Below, one piece after another: positions 9,697-21,378 of a DNA stretch of 42,943 nucleotides. Position numbers and translations under genes: made by a program. Location of the stretch: contig JAHLWZ010000016.1 of the NCBI GenBank assembly GCA_020536535.1, forward strand, positions 1 to 42,943, given 5' to 3'. Every line of letters starts with the position of its first letter. The stretch's first letter is position 1. This DNA comes from Pelomyxa schiedti. Its lineage: Eukaryota; Evosea; Pelobiontida; Pelomyxidae. A model generated the notes under the pieces. It saw nothing but the letters and a program-made list of their open reading frames with translations. It was not told the origin of the DNA and searched no databases.

Positions 9697-12178
9697 ATGG
9701 TGTTGCTCAGGACTGGAAAAACGCTGTCTTGGGCTGAGTCCAAGGCCGTTGCTGATCGGGTGAGGAAGGGTGCCGTTCGTCACTTTGTGAGTGTGTGGAA
9801 GAGCATAGGCCCGGTTCCGAGTGACCCTCGTGCGCGCGAAATGCTGTGGGGCGACGAGGTTATACCTGCTCAGAAGTTATGTGTGTGCTTGTTACTTGCC
9901 ATGAGCAGATGGAGTATATGTTGTTGCGAGTTGATCCTCAATCTGGAAGTGTTGCACTGTGGTTGGGTGCTGAGACAATACTTAAAGAGTTCAATGAGCA
10001 GAACGAGTATGTACCTTGAGCTCACGTCAAGCAATGACTGTGTTATAGAGGTTTTTGTCTTTCCCCCGAATATGGTGCCTTTATGATCGAAGGTTCAGCT
10101 TTTTTCTTTTTAACCTCACTTTGGTTTTTTCATCAGGCTGCCCAAAGAAGCCTTGGTCTTTCTCAGTAACAAATCCGTTATCTTCCTTTTCCAATCTTCA
10201 CCAGCATCTGCAGTACAGGTATGATTTCTGCAACTCGAATACCTTTAATCACACAAAGGAGAGAAGCTATACAAGCTCTGTGTAGTAAAGATGTTGTTGT
10301 TGCTACAATGGGGATGTTCCCCATCATGGGAGTTAATATATTCACATATCCTTCTACTGTCCCATTTGGTCCAATTGCCTGTTCTCGGTACACTTCCGAT
10401 GACCTTATATTTCCTCATTGTCGATTCACGTATGTAATGCCCACTCCACCAGGAATTTGATAAGTACCAGCACCCTAACTGCTGCAATACGTGAGCGGAG
10501 AGGTGCGAACGTCTGCATCAATGTTCCATTGTATAAGGTCAAGCTTATCCAAAAAACCCCAGATGAAAACTTCTAGGATAAATTTACTTTGCCTTATACT
10601 GCCGATACAGTAGACGGTTCCCGGCTGTTTTCAACTGCTCCAGTAACTACATCTTTGACCTCAATTATACCCTGGGATGTTGCATGTGACGCCATGGTTT
10701 TTGGCATGGGAGCTTGCTCTCTTCAGGTATGTTTTTGTGCCTGCTTTTCTGCTGCCTCACTAAAGAGATTTCGTGGTAGTGTACTATACAGTGTTCGACA
10801 AAAGATGCCGCGTGCTATTTGTATGATCAATTGATAGTATTGGCGCCGCTAATGGTAAAACCTACCATAAACCAATATCGACTAAAGGAGCTCAGCTTGC
10901 ACTGAGTGCATGTTCTCCAATTGTTCGTGGTTATCTTGTAGAAACTGATGTACGATGGTTTGTCATAGCAGATTCTGTTGATGATAGAACGGAAACTGAA
11001 AGGGAAAAGAAGGTAATTTTAACTGTACCATTTATGTGCTGCTACTAAGTTGTTGCAGCTGCCGGCAAAGCCCAGATTCTCTTCTGCTGACATGTACCTT
11101 GGGGTACAACTAGATTCCCCATTGAACGATGTACATACCCCGTGTCATCATCCATCCTTTTTGGAGCTGTGCTCCTGTGGTAGTACTTATCGCATAATCA
11201 TTATCAACACAACGTAGGAGTAGACCAAGAGTTGTCTGCGCACGTGGCTCACCTTCTTTCCTGTGATCCACTTGTGATTTTTGCCGACAGAATCGAGATC
11301 GATGATAGCGTTAATGATGACCACTTTCAGGTAGTTGTGACACAAGTCTTAGTAGAGTGTAACCTTGCTACAGAACTTCCAATCTACTAATTGGAAGTCA
11401 GTGCGCCTCAAGCCGCCAGATACTGCAGGGCAGTGTGGATGGAGAGTAGAGTTCCGTCCTATGGAAATGCAACTTACAGATTTTGAAAATGCTGCGTATT
11501 TATGTTTTGTTGTATTTCTCTGCAATGCCATGCTACACTTTCGTCCCGATTTCAGAATTCCCATATCTAAGGTATCAACATCATAGTAATTTCATGTGAT
11601 TAAATTAAGTAATAAGGTAGACCAAAATTTTATCAGAGCGGCAACCCGTCACGCTATTACAAACCAGAGGTTCTCCTTTTCAAGTGGTGATCCTAAATAC
11701 CTGCTGCATTGAAGGTTTTTATCAAGGATGTAGGTACCAGCATGCAAGGTACTGATTGTTGCTACTCTGCACATGAAATTTTTAATGGAACGACGGATGT
11801 ATTTCACACTTCTCAATGCCGCGGTAACCACCTTTAGGGAACATTCTTGGGATTAGTTCCACTTCTTCAGAACTATCTTCAGTTTCTTGGGTGCAAAGAG
11901 GATACCACCTCGAGAGTTTTAGAATACCTCGCTTGCATTTCAATGCGTGCATCTGGTATCCAGATATTTTCAGCGGTCTATTAATCACATTTTCCACAGC
12001 CACACTTCCAACAGCAGCAGATTGGATCAGAAAGCAGGTGACTAACCACCCAGGGTACCAATACGACTCTGTTGTCACCCCACAAGTTGCACAACACCTA
12101 CTGGAGCGAATTGTAGCTGTGTCAAGATCTGACCCACACACCGCCGAGGATCTGGTCCACATTTTTGATGGAAAATGA
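9697..12178 (+). CDS. glutamate-cysteine ligase catalytic subunit
   Basis: This enzyme (EC 6.3.2.2) joins glutamate and cysteine, the first and limiting step of glutathione synthesis. It is the eukaryotic GCLC/GSH1 type. The chosen start gives MVLLRTGKTLSWAESK, matching the family N terminus; an upstream in-frame ATG at 9658 would add 13 residues with no family match. Blocks in order: WGDEV then EYMLLRVDPQSG, TMGMFPIMGV, DAMVFGMGACSLQV, ALSACSPIVRGYLVETD, DSVDDRTETER, AHVAHLLSCDPL, FQSTNWKSVRLKPP, and the signature WRVEFRPMEMQLTDFENAAY. It ends ADWIRKQVTNHPGY...EDLVHIFDGK with TGA 12176-12178. About ten short introns interrupt it. Full family length, so probably functional. Confidence 0.95.
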
Positions 12179-12334
12179 CTTCTTCAGAAAGAGAACGAAG
12201 CTCCAGTGACACGCAGGGAAGGAGTGCCATTGTTTTTTCGTACCACTGGAAAATTGCCTTATCCGGGAATGAAGTTATTAGTTCCGAAGCAACAAACGAA
12301 AAAAATAAAAAAAACCAAAAAATCTTTTTAACAG

Positions 12335-15300
12335 ATGTCGGATACCGAAGGCAGCCAGGCGACAACAGCAGAAGCAAACGCGGTGTCGCAAAGTGTTGTT
12401 GCTGATGCGTCGACAGTGCCACAGCAGAGATCTCATACCGCAGGTCAAGATCTGGCACAAGGCGATGTGAAAAACACGCACACTCCGAGAACGTCATCTT
12501 CGAGGTCGGCACACAAAAAATCTCGGTCTACAACCGACGCGCTCTTGAAATCGGCCGACAGTGTTTTGCACACGCAACCACAAATACTGCAGGAATACGC
12601 CCAGCGGCACCTAATGAGACAGCAACAAGCCCAGTTGCTAAAGGAAGAACACGACAAAATAGCACCCGGTGCCAAGCAGAACAGCAATGTTGAGGCTGAG
12701 CAAACCCCTTCTCCATCCCTCCCTGCTTCTTCAGACTTTGCACAGACAGACTCTTCACACTGCCATCACTCTCACAACCACGGCAGCGCCACAAGCAGCA
12801 GCAGTAGCAGCAGTACAAGTGGAGTTGGAAGTGGTGGTAGTGAAAAGAGCGGCGGTAGTACTGGCAGCTCAGGCAGTGCAGATGGCTACCGTGGGGGGGG
12901 TGGGCCTCGCTCTTCCCAGTACTTATCGGTTTCCTCTTGTCTTTTACCGCCACCGTCATCCCTGTCTTGTGCAAGAGCACACTCCAGTTCCCCTGACATG
13001 ATGGGTGCCCCAGGCACACTTGCCTTCACGGCTTCTCATTTGACTTCCTCTTCTACCTCTCCGATACTTTCATCTTTGGCAGGATCTATGCCTCCCCCCC
13101 CGGCATCACGTGCGCCAGTACCACCATCTCTGTCACTTACACCAAGACTTTCCGTAACCCCCACTATCCCACTCTCCATGTCACCCACATATTCTGCCTC
13201 AGGGTCATCAGGATCTGCACTCCCCGAACCAGTCCAATCCGCAAAATTCTCTCTCATTACCCAGGTATCTCAGAGACTCTGTCATTACCCAGGTCAATAT
13301 ATTTACTTTACAAAGATGCTCTTATCCCCGGGTATGGAGCTCACTACTGTAATTGGTCACTATGTACTTTGCAAAGAAAAAACTGCCTCACCACTTGCTT
13401 CCCTTATTCTAAAGGTTGCTTACCACTTCTGCTATCCTTTTTTTTGACTCGTATTAGTTTTACTCAGCACACAATATTTTGCAAAAACTTCTCTGCTGGG
13501 CTATAAACAGAGAAGTGCAGCAAGCAAGTAAACAAGTATACACACCAAGTTTGCATCTAATTTTGGCCATAGTGAATGCAGCAAATCTATTTCGGAGCTC
13601 TGGCATTGCCACCAGACTTCTTGCTTCCTTCTATAAGATTGAAGCACAAAGCTATCTGCAGTATTGTTTGCAACCAACGCTCTCTCAATTAGGCACTCTT
13701 CAAAACCTTGAGGTGCGTCAGAACATGTAGACTTCCCTTTCTCTCTGACTTGCAACAAATCTCCCCCTCAAAGATCGATCCTATCAAAGTGAGTGCAGCA
13801 CAACTCTCAACAAATGTAAGTAAGTTGGTTGAAATTCTTGAACACCTCACAGAGAGGATAGTCAATTCCGTCAATGAATGTCCCATGTAACTGTTTCTTT
13901 ACTTATCTCAGTTTTTTATGGTCACACAACCCAGGCAGTTTAGATGGATATTGAAATCAGCTTATCAAATTATGATGAAAAAATACCCGGAACAATCGAA
14001 GCCAATTGCCGTAGGAGGCTTTGTATTTCTCCGATTCTTTTGTCCAGCCCTTGTCTCCCCCGAATCCAACGGTCTCTTGACAGGTATCAGGTCACCACTG
14101 AGATACTTCTCTTAATTCCTTCAGACCCGCCTTCCCCTGACGCTCGCCGAAATTTAGTGTTAATCTCCAAAACTCTTCAATGGTTGGCATGTCAAACTAC
14201 TAGTGATAACAAAGAAGAATACATGACACTCTTGAGTGATTTTGTTGGCCAGGCAATGACCCCTGTTAGCCAGTTCTTTGACAAAATTACAGTATTACCT
14301 TGTTTTCCTGTGCAAAGGTGACTGTCTTTAGGATGTTATACCGTCGGATGGACCCTTGGAGTTATGTCCAGTACAGCCACTGTCATCTATCCTCTCAGAC
14401 ATATGTGACGTCATAAAGCAGAATTTGCAAGAAATAGTAGCCGGACTGCTAAAAGATTTCCCTCACATGGTAGTACTCATGGTGGTGTTACTACTCTAAA
14501 TCGTCCTAAGGGGATAGCAGACCAATTAAAAAGCATGTTTGAGGGGGAAACGACCTTAGCAAAAAATTTCTTTACTGACCGCTCTGAGGAAGAGAGTAAA
14601 CGATCTGTCCTTTCTGGTATTGACAAATTGGCAAAGGTGTAAGTACTGCACGGAGACAAGCTAACTAACACTCAAAATAGAGCTGGGAAAACAAGGCATC
14701 CCATGTCACAGAGCAAAATCGGATGCTCCAGGAAGAAAAAATTCTTTTAGAAAAATCTGTTGAGGATTTAAAGGCTGCTGTCAAAAGTAAGAATTTTCCT
14801 GTGCAGTGTAATAAGTATTAAAATGCCTCCATTTAGTGAGCAATCTTGAACTTAGTCAACTCAATGTTAAGCTTGATCTTGATGCGCAAACAAAAGTTGC
14901 CCTAAGAGAAGTAAATCGCATACGCAGTGACGATTTGCATTCATTTAAAGAGCAGCTAGCCCAAGAAAGGCAAAAAAGGTTTTCCAAACATTCGAAAATC
15001 CTATTCACACAACAAAGAGAGCATGCCAAGTCTCTCTTAAAGCAGCTTAAAAAGCAATTGGAGTGCTTGAAAGATCCTACTACTTTTGAGGATGAAGAAT
15101 GCAAACAATATTCCTCTCGTAATTCTTCCCCTGCCCTATCTGCAATAACCAACCTACTGGAAAATAAGAAATCACTACACTCATCGAAAGAGGGCTAGCA
15201 CTTTCAAGGGGTCTTGATGATTCAGGCCGCGCAGCTCTAACCACCTCTGACCAGACAGTAATTATACCTGGGAGAGCCGGTAGAGGCACAAACGTTTTCC

Positions 15301-15493
15301 TTTTATTTACCACAGACCATCTAGGTATATCAAACTTGAGGAGTTCCACAACAAGAATTGAGGAGTCTGAGGATCTCGACTTACCGTTGTCTCAAGTAAA
15401 ATTGAAACGTGTTTAATGTCTCCTAGAAAGTTACCTTTAAAGAATTCCACAAGTACTGGCGATTTGACATCTCTTGCCGACGATAGAAGGTAA
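12335..15493 (+). CDS. RasGAP-domain protein with low-complexity N terminus and C-terminal coiled coil
   Basis: Stimulates GTP hydrolysis by a Ras-family GTPase. ATG 12335 follows an acceptor-like cag, suggesting a 5' UTR intron. The first exon encodes about 310 residues rich in Ser, Pro, Gln and Gly, with a His-rich patch (HCHHSHNH). The RasGAP domain then runs from about 13440 to 14310. NLFRSSGIATRLL carries the candidate arginine finger (codon near 13592), and the family core GGFVFLRFFCPALVSPES is followed by ARRNLVLISKTLQWL. After DVIPSDGPLELCPVQPL comes a helical stretch (LKSMFEGE; ENKASHVTEQNRMLQEE; LSQLNVKLDLDAQTK; KSLLKQLKKQLE) predicted to be coiled coil. The 3' end is not certain: stops at 15198, 15414 and 15493 compete. 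The last reading, ending TGDLTSLADDRR, needs one more unresolved intron. Confidence 0.9.
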
Positions 15494-15722
15494 TTCCATC
15501 AAATAAACAAAACCCCAACCAACCCCAAAACAGACCAGTAGACGAGAAGAGAAAGGATAAAGCCTCCTGGTTACAAAGAAACCTGAGGCTGAAAAAACGG
15601 GACTGAAGCTTGCCTCAGTACTCCTATATATGCTGTGAAAATCATCATGTTTATTTTGTTTACTAGTTGTCTGTTTAACAACAACACAAACAAACCATCT
15701 GAGGTGTGTGCATGCACTTGAC
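15494..15722. terminator. Convergent 3' ends of RasGAP and SNF5 genes
   Basis: Short segment between two genes that read toward each other. AATAAA at about 15501 suits the plus-strand gene. Its complement (TTTATT at about 15650) suits the minus-strand SNF5 gene. No gene is seen inside. Confidence 0.5.
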
Positions 15723-16983
15723 TTACAAGCGGGTATTTAAGCTTCCTGCATTTAAGGCTCCATAGAGAAGGCCTTGTTGGTTTGTGGTCTGGCTATTTAG
15801 CATTGAGGGGTGGAAATTTGGGGGGCTTATTGAATGGGGCATAGAGGGTGGTTGTGTTTGCCAAGTTGGTTGTTGTGGATTGGGCTGTGTGAGTGTTGAG
15901 GGGTAGTTGCTGTTGTTACTTTGAGGCCAATTTGGCCTTGCTGCAGGAACATGAGATTGAAGGAGGGCGTTATCCTGAAGGTTTTTTTGGTAGTTGGGGT
16001 CAACTATGGAGAATGCAACTTGGGTTCGTATGTCAGATGCTATTTTTAGTGCATATTCTGGTGGTAAGTCCAAATCCACGGCCGTTTGTGTGGCGAAGAT
16101 ATCTACGTTCTTATAATCACAGGGAAAAAGTATCGTCAATCAGATTGGAATAAGGTAACAATCCACTTCATTATGCAATTATCCTTAAAGTTAAGGGAAG
16201 GAACCTGTACCAACATTTTATTTGGGTCCGAGATTATGTGGTTCTTCAAGTTCCATTTGATGAGTTCTTTTGACCCATCTGGTAGAGAAAGCTGAAAAGT
16301 GAAACCTTAGAGAAATCGGAAACAAATGGACATACTGCAATCTCCAGAGGAGTGTCCTCAGGAAAACGGTCCAGCAATTTGGTGAATTCCCCCAACTGCT
16401 TGGTAATTGCTTGTGCTATTGGCTTCTCAAACAAATTCAAAGGAAGAGAGGCATCCAAACAAGTTCTGTGTGCAAACATTTCGGTGGTAACATTTTTCTC
16501 TTCACGACCGATACAAAACAAGGCAAAAAAAAATGATAATAATAAAAAAATTAGCAACAGAAATGGGGAGTCAGTGACTAACCGAGAATGGTCCAGAAGA
16601 AGGAGTCACAGAAGTGAGTGGGTCCAACAATGATATCAACACAAATGGGAACCAACATATCCCACTCTTTGCTCGCTCTGCTGCCAATCACGCCCCCACC
16701 TGGTGGCGCCCCTGGCATCATTTTCCGATTTGATGGAAAACTGTTCCCCCCGAGGTGATTTGGCGGTTCGCAATTTATTCGACGAAACACAATGTCATTG
16801 ACATCGACCGAGAGCGGGGAACCAACCGAGGTGGCGTTCAGGCCTGGCTCCAAGGTGTTTTCACTCAATCCCAAGTACAAAGATGGGACCAGATTGAGGG
16901 TATCGCCGCTGGACCAAGGCGACGGCAACTTTAACGGTGTTTGGCTGCCAAACGATGTCAAGTAGAACCCCGGCTCTGTTGTC
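15723..16983 (-). CDS. SNF5/INI1 (SMARCB1) chromatin-remodelling subunit
   Basis: Core subunit of SWI/SNF-type nucleosome remodelling complexes. Both SNF5 repeats are visible. Repeat 1 begins DMLVPICVDIIVGPTHFCDSF and continues NVTTEMFAHRTCLDASLPL...FEKPIAQAITKQLGEF. Repeat 2 begins LSLPDGSKELIKWNLKNHI, then DIFATQTAVDLDLPPEYALK and IASDIRTQVAFSIVD. A Pro/Gln/Asn-rich tail of about 80 residues follows and ends at TAA 15725-15723. The N-terminal exon (PGFYLTSFGSQTPLKLPSP) begins at a splice acceptor just below 16983, not at an ATG. A donor (gtatgt, near 17044) joins in phase to an upstream exon at about 17045-17100, which lies under the 5' end of the opposite-strand gene. The true start codon was not found. 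Confidence 0.88.
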
Positions 16984-17055
16984 AAATTATTACTAGATTT
17001 GTAGAGTTGACAAAAGAAATATATTATTTGTAAGATTACATACGTCCAGTAGACG

Positions 17056-19383
17056 ATGACGAGCCAGGCTGATCTCCTCCTTTTTTTTTTTCTTTTTCCT
17101 CACAGAGTTTTGGTGCTGGAGGTAGAAAACGACTTTGTTCTGATTCAAAAGGACTCAGGGGAGAAAGGATGGATAAGATCTCGTAATCTGACGCACACTG
17201 GAAGAGTCTCTGGAGTAACAAAAGGAGTTCCTACAAATGAAGTCGTTACACCAGACCCAGAGTGCGTCTTCCTTGCTTGACGTTTTTAACGGCTTTCTGC
17301 AAGCTCTTACATAAAAAACCTAGATATGTGAAGGGAGTAAAGCTTTATAACATCGGAATCAAAGAAGATCCTGTAGCTGGTCAAAAGATGGGAAAAGGCG
17401 TCCAACATCTCATATCCTCTCAATGGATAAGTGCCATGAGTGAGTTTGTAGCGGCACATTTCAAGCAGCTACAAGCTTTCGTGGCCCATGCAAAACGGGC
17501 AACTGCCCTCTACCCAGGGTATGACTACCTGTATTTTACAAACACTGCAAATCAACTGTTCCATCGCGCTGATGCTGGTGGCCTGTGCTCTTCTGAATCA
17601 CTGGAGGATTTTTTAGCCGCCACATGGCTGGTCATGGCTGCGGCAGAGGTCGATGATTTTCCGTATAGCCGATACACACGTGAACAGCGTGCCGTTCAGC
17701 GTGAAGAATTTTATGCCTCATACTTATCTCCCAGAAATGGACCTGGCGTTTGCGTTATTGAGCGGGATGATGCTTGTACTTTGGGAAAATTTGCCATTCC
17801 ACTTGCCAGGCGTGACCTTCTCCCTCCTGTAGCAATGGAGCGCTTGGGCATAAATAACGAACTCAGTTCATTGAAGTATTCCGATCCCGAGGAACCCATG
17901 CGTGTTGGCTTCAAACTATCTGCCAGAATAGATTCTCTCAAGAGGCATTTTGAAGCTGTCCACAGGTATCTCTCCAGATAACCGTGCCTGTGTAATTTTC
18001 CACCAGACGAATGACTGATGAAGATCACATAACCCATCTTCTGTGGAATTTCCATGCTATTTACCATGTCCGTGTAGTATTCCCAGAAAAAAATGATCTG
18101 GTAAATTACACTGCCCTTGAAAAGGGACGCACAGGAGCACTTCACCGAGCGGCATACAATCCAACGACATCTCTGGATGCAATAAACTCCGGAAAAGTTC
18201 CTGCATCATCAGTACTGAAACTGGATTGGAACGAAGGCACCATTCCCCCCGCTCCCAGTGTCCGCTCTGCAATAGTTTCTTTTGTGCAAGCTGGAGATGG
18301 TGCCCAATTAAAGTGGTACCCACACCTTGCTGGTGGGGCTGCTTTACGAACCGCCTTAGCTGAGTACTGTGGAGTTATTGCTGAAAACATTATTGTTACC
18401 AATGGGTCTGACGATGCCCTCATTCTGCTGTGTTATTCTTATCTCGGTATAAACGCTTATCTATTTCACTTTCTCTAAGTCCTCACAGGATATGGGCAGA
18501 CAGCTTTGGCCCCAATTCCTACATATGAACACTTTTGCGTTAATGCCGTCAATAGCGGAGCCTCTTTAATCCGCGCTAATATCGGAGAGAATCCATTTGC
18601 AGCTAATCCGGAGGTACTGTGTAAAGCTATTGAGGAGCATCACCCCGTGGTTGTGTACTTGGTTTCTCCAAACAATCCGACCGGTGTCCACTGGACCCCC
18701 ACTGTTGTTAAAGGTCTGGCGACCAGATTCAGGTATGGCTTCGAAAATCCATACAAAGTACTAAGTCTTGCAGTCAGGTTGTTTTTATTGTAGATGAAGC
18801 ATACTACGAATTTGGTTCCATAGACCCTTCAACTGAAAAGCCATATACATGTGTGCAACTTGCTGCTAGCCTCACGAATGTAGTGGTAACCAGAACTTTC
18901 TCAAAGGCTTTCTGCCTTGCCTCTCTGCGATGCGGCTACCTTGTTGCTCACCCTAACGTGATTGAAACTCTGAGGGTCGGGTACAACCCAAAAAGTGTGA
19001 ACCAAATCGCACAAGTTGGCGCTCTGTGTGCTCTACGAGAATTCTCGTCCTACTACGCACCATATGTTGCTGCAACCAACAAAGCCAGAGAAGCCTTCCT
19101 TACATGTATGCGTTCAGTGGGAGTGGAGGCTTCCAATGGGGGAGGTGGAAACTTTGTGTGCATTCGCGTACCTGAAGGCACCAACACTCAAGACCTGTGC
19201 GCCAAATTGGAGCAGCAAGCTATCTTTGTTCGGGACATCAACGCCCGGTTCCCAGGATACATCAGAATCACCATTGGACTTGACATGAGCCGAGTTGAGG
19301 CTGCCATAATCGAGGCTCTTGGCCTCAAACCTACCACACCTCCCTCTATAACCACAACCACATCCAGCACAACACTCTTCTGA
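17056..19383 (+). CDS. SH3-like / helical domain / HisC-like aminotransferase fusion
   Basis: The C-terminal half is a fold-type I pyridoxal-phosphate aminotransferase closest in appearance to histidinol-phosphate aminotransferase. It shows LDWNEGTIPPAPSV, NIIVTNGSDDALILL, VYLVSPNNPTGVHW, VDEAYYEFGS and RTFSKAFCLASLRCGYLV, with the cofactor lysine codon at 18904-18906, then RFPGYIRITIG. Ahead of it, joined in phase across an intron near 17960-18006, lies about 250 residues of mainly helical sequence (SLEDFLAATWLVMAAAEVDD; RIDSLKRHFEAVHRR; HITHLLWNFHAIYHV) of no family I recognise. Before that is a segment like the second half of an SH3 domain (VLVLEVENDFVLIQ, GEKGWIRSRNL). ATG 17056 opens the frame but crosses an acceptor-like T-rich stretch ending cctcacag, so an earlier exon is likely. 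The substrate is unknown; no other histidine-pathway gene is present here. Confidence 0.8.
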
Positions 19384-19496
19384 GACAAAATCTCGTGAGA
19401 TCAAAGAATCGTTTGTTTTGAAAAGGAACTGTTTTTTTTCACCTTTCGCTTAAAAACCTCGAGGGAGTTAGTTCCCACGCCCCAGCACAAACCAAA

Positions 19497-21315
19497 ATGA
19501 CAGGGTTCCATCACCTTCACGACTATTTGGTGCTCCTTCAAGAACGCATTCCTGCCGCCGCTGTAACGGAGCCCGAGACGCCTGAGGCTCAGGATGAAAC
19601 CGCGGCGCAACAACAGCAACCGTGCAGCTGCGCGCAAGGGGAATACGCCAATTTGGGAGCTCTGATTAAGAAAGCGAAGGGAAACAGAGACCTGATGGAG
19701 GAATTGGAAGTGCTGAGGGAACTAGCAAAGGAGACAACAAGATTAAACCTTTTTGTTGGCAAACAGCTGGAACCAAGGCCCAGACCTTCGTCTTCATCAC
19801 CGGAAAATTTATGCTCATGTTTATGTGCTAGTTCAACTTGCTCAACCACTAGTACTCTGGGTACACCGACTTCGGCTTCAGAGGTGCCTGTGCCTGAGAG
19901 CACCAACTCTGAGAATTCTACGATACCTCCATTGCCGTCACTCACGAATGAGAATGCCATTACTGACTCTGCTGTGAAAAAGGCAAGGGCACTGGCTTCC
20001 ATGAGGGGACTGGCAATCGGCGATTCTCTTGGTTCTACATCCGAGTTTCAAGTGAGAACTGTATCCCCGTGTTTTGGAAATTGACCTCGAAAAGATTCCG
20101 TGGTTTGTAGGCAAGTTTACAGCCTTAAATTGGCCGGATGTAATGATAGGCACTGGTTCATGGACTTGCGGAGCTCCCACTGACGATACTGATATGGTTT
20201 GTCTCGAGGTATCTATCACAAAATTCACCTCTGAAGGCCATGGCCCTTCTGAGATCCTTTGGTGGAGTTGGAGACTGCACATTCAATGGCCCTGCAGCAG
20301 CCAAGAACTTCGTTACCTGGCTTTCTTCTGGTCCGGCGGATGTTGGGGCTACTACACGTTTTTCCTTGTCAAGTATCCTAATACCTCACTTTCTCCACCT
20401 TCTGACCGGGAATAGTATTAGAATCCACCAAGAATTTCGATAACTTTTCTTCTGGTGCTGCCAAGTATCATTCGGGAGGTCAGGCGAATGGAAGCCTAAT
20501 GAGGAATGGTGCCATCGCCGCAGGGATGGTAAGTTGCGGTTCCACTAGAGTGAAATATATGATATTGTTCTAGTATGCACGTTCAGAAGCTGAAATAGTG
20601 GAAGCTAGTGTTTTACATGGCATTATCACACATTATGGAGTTGAGGCCGTTCTCTGTTGTGTTATTCACTCCGTACTCATTCACCGAGCACTTAATTCCC
20701 GCCAAACGAGGCCTCCCACACTTGATGATATTAGGTGAGTTGACCTGGAAAATAAACCTCTCACTAACTCAACAGGGCTATACTTGCCGGTCCATGGACA
20801 GAATGGAAGAACTCAATAAGCAAGCACCCAGAAGGACTTGCTTGGTGTCATGCAATGGCTTCCACTCAGGCTGAAGTGGCCTTAATAAATTATTTAGCCG
20901 GCTTTGAGAATCTAGACCCATACCACGCTTACTACAAAGGTATCTTGCCTCACAGATAAAAATACATCAAGTGAACACAAATAATCAGGAATATCCGGGT
21001 ACTGTTCCCTCAGCCTAAAAATTGCTCTGTGGGCCTTGCATTGGAGTTTCAGTCACAGTCTCCCTTCATGCGGAATTCCCCACTGGCTACCACTGTGGCC
21101 CTTCCAACTGCACCACTTTGAGGTAGGTATTTCTCCACCACCCAAATACTAAAAAACTGCAGGTCATAAAATGGGTTGTGTTAATTGGTGCTGATGCAGA
21201 CACATATGGAGCAATTGCAGGCCCTCTTTTGGGTGCCTATCACCCAGAAACAATTCCCCAGTCCCTAATAGCACAATTGGAAGTGAACGAGGAACTACAA
21301 AAACTTTTTGCCTGA
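19497..21315 (+). CDS. ADP-ribosylglycohydrolase family protein
   Basis: Members of this family (ADPRH/DraG type) remove ADP-ribose from proteins or small molecules using two metal ions. The signatures are all present and in order: MRGLAIGDSLGSTSEF, then GAPTDDTDM (metal-binding TDDT), GQANGSLMRNGAIAAGM, ALWALHWSFSH, and the closing metal motif LIGADADTYGAIAGPLLGAYH. It ends ELQKLFA with TGA 21313-21315. In front of the domain is an extension of about 165 residues with a Cys-containing patch (PCSCAQGEY), a helical part (LMEELEVLRELAKETTRL), a second Cys cluster (CSCLCASSTCS) and Ser/Thr/Pro-rich sequence. Start ATG 19497 is the first in frame. Introns are short; their ends in the middle third were not all fixed. 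Confidence 0.88.
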
Positions 21316-21378
21316 AAAAAGTTCAACCAAAATTTTGTTGAAGGACAAATTTTGTTTCTTTTTGTTTGGTCCGTAAAT

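Noticed and set aside
17056-19383. Evidence for a histidine-biosynthesis cluster
   Set aside because: Only a HisC-like domain is present; neighbours are a chromatin factor and an ADP-ribosylglycohydrolase, and HisC-like enzymes act on other substrates too.
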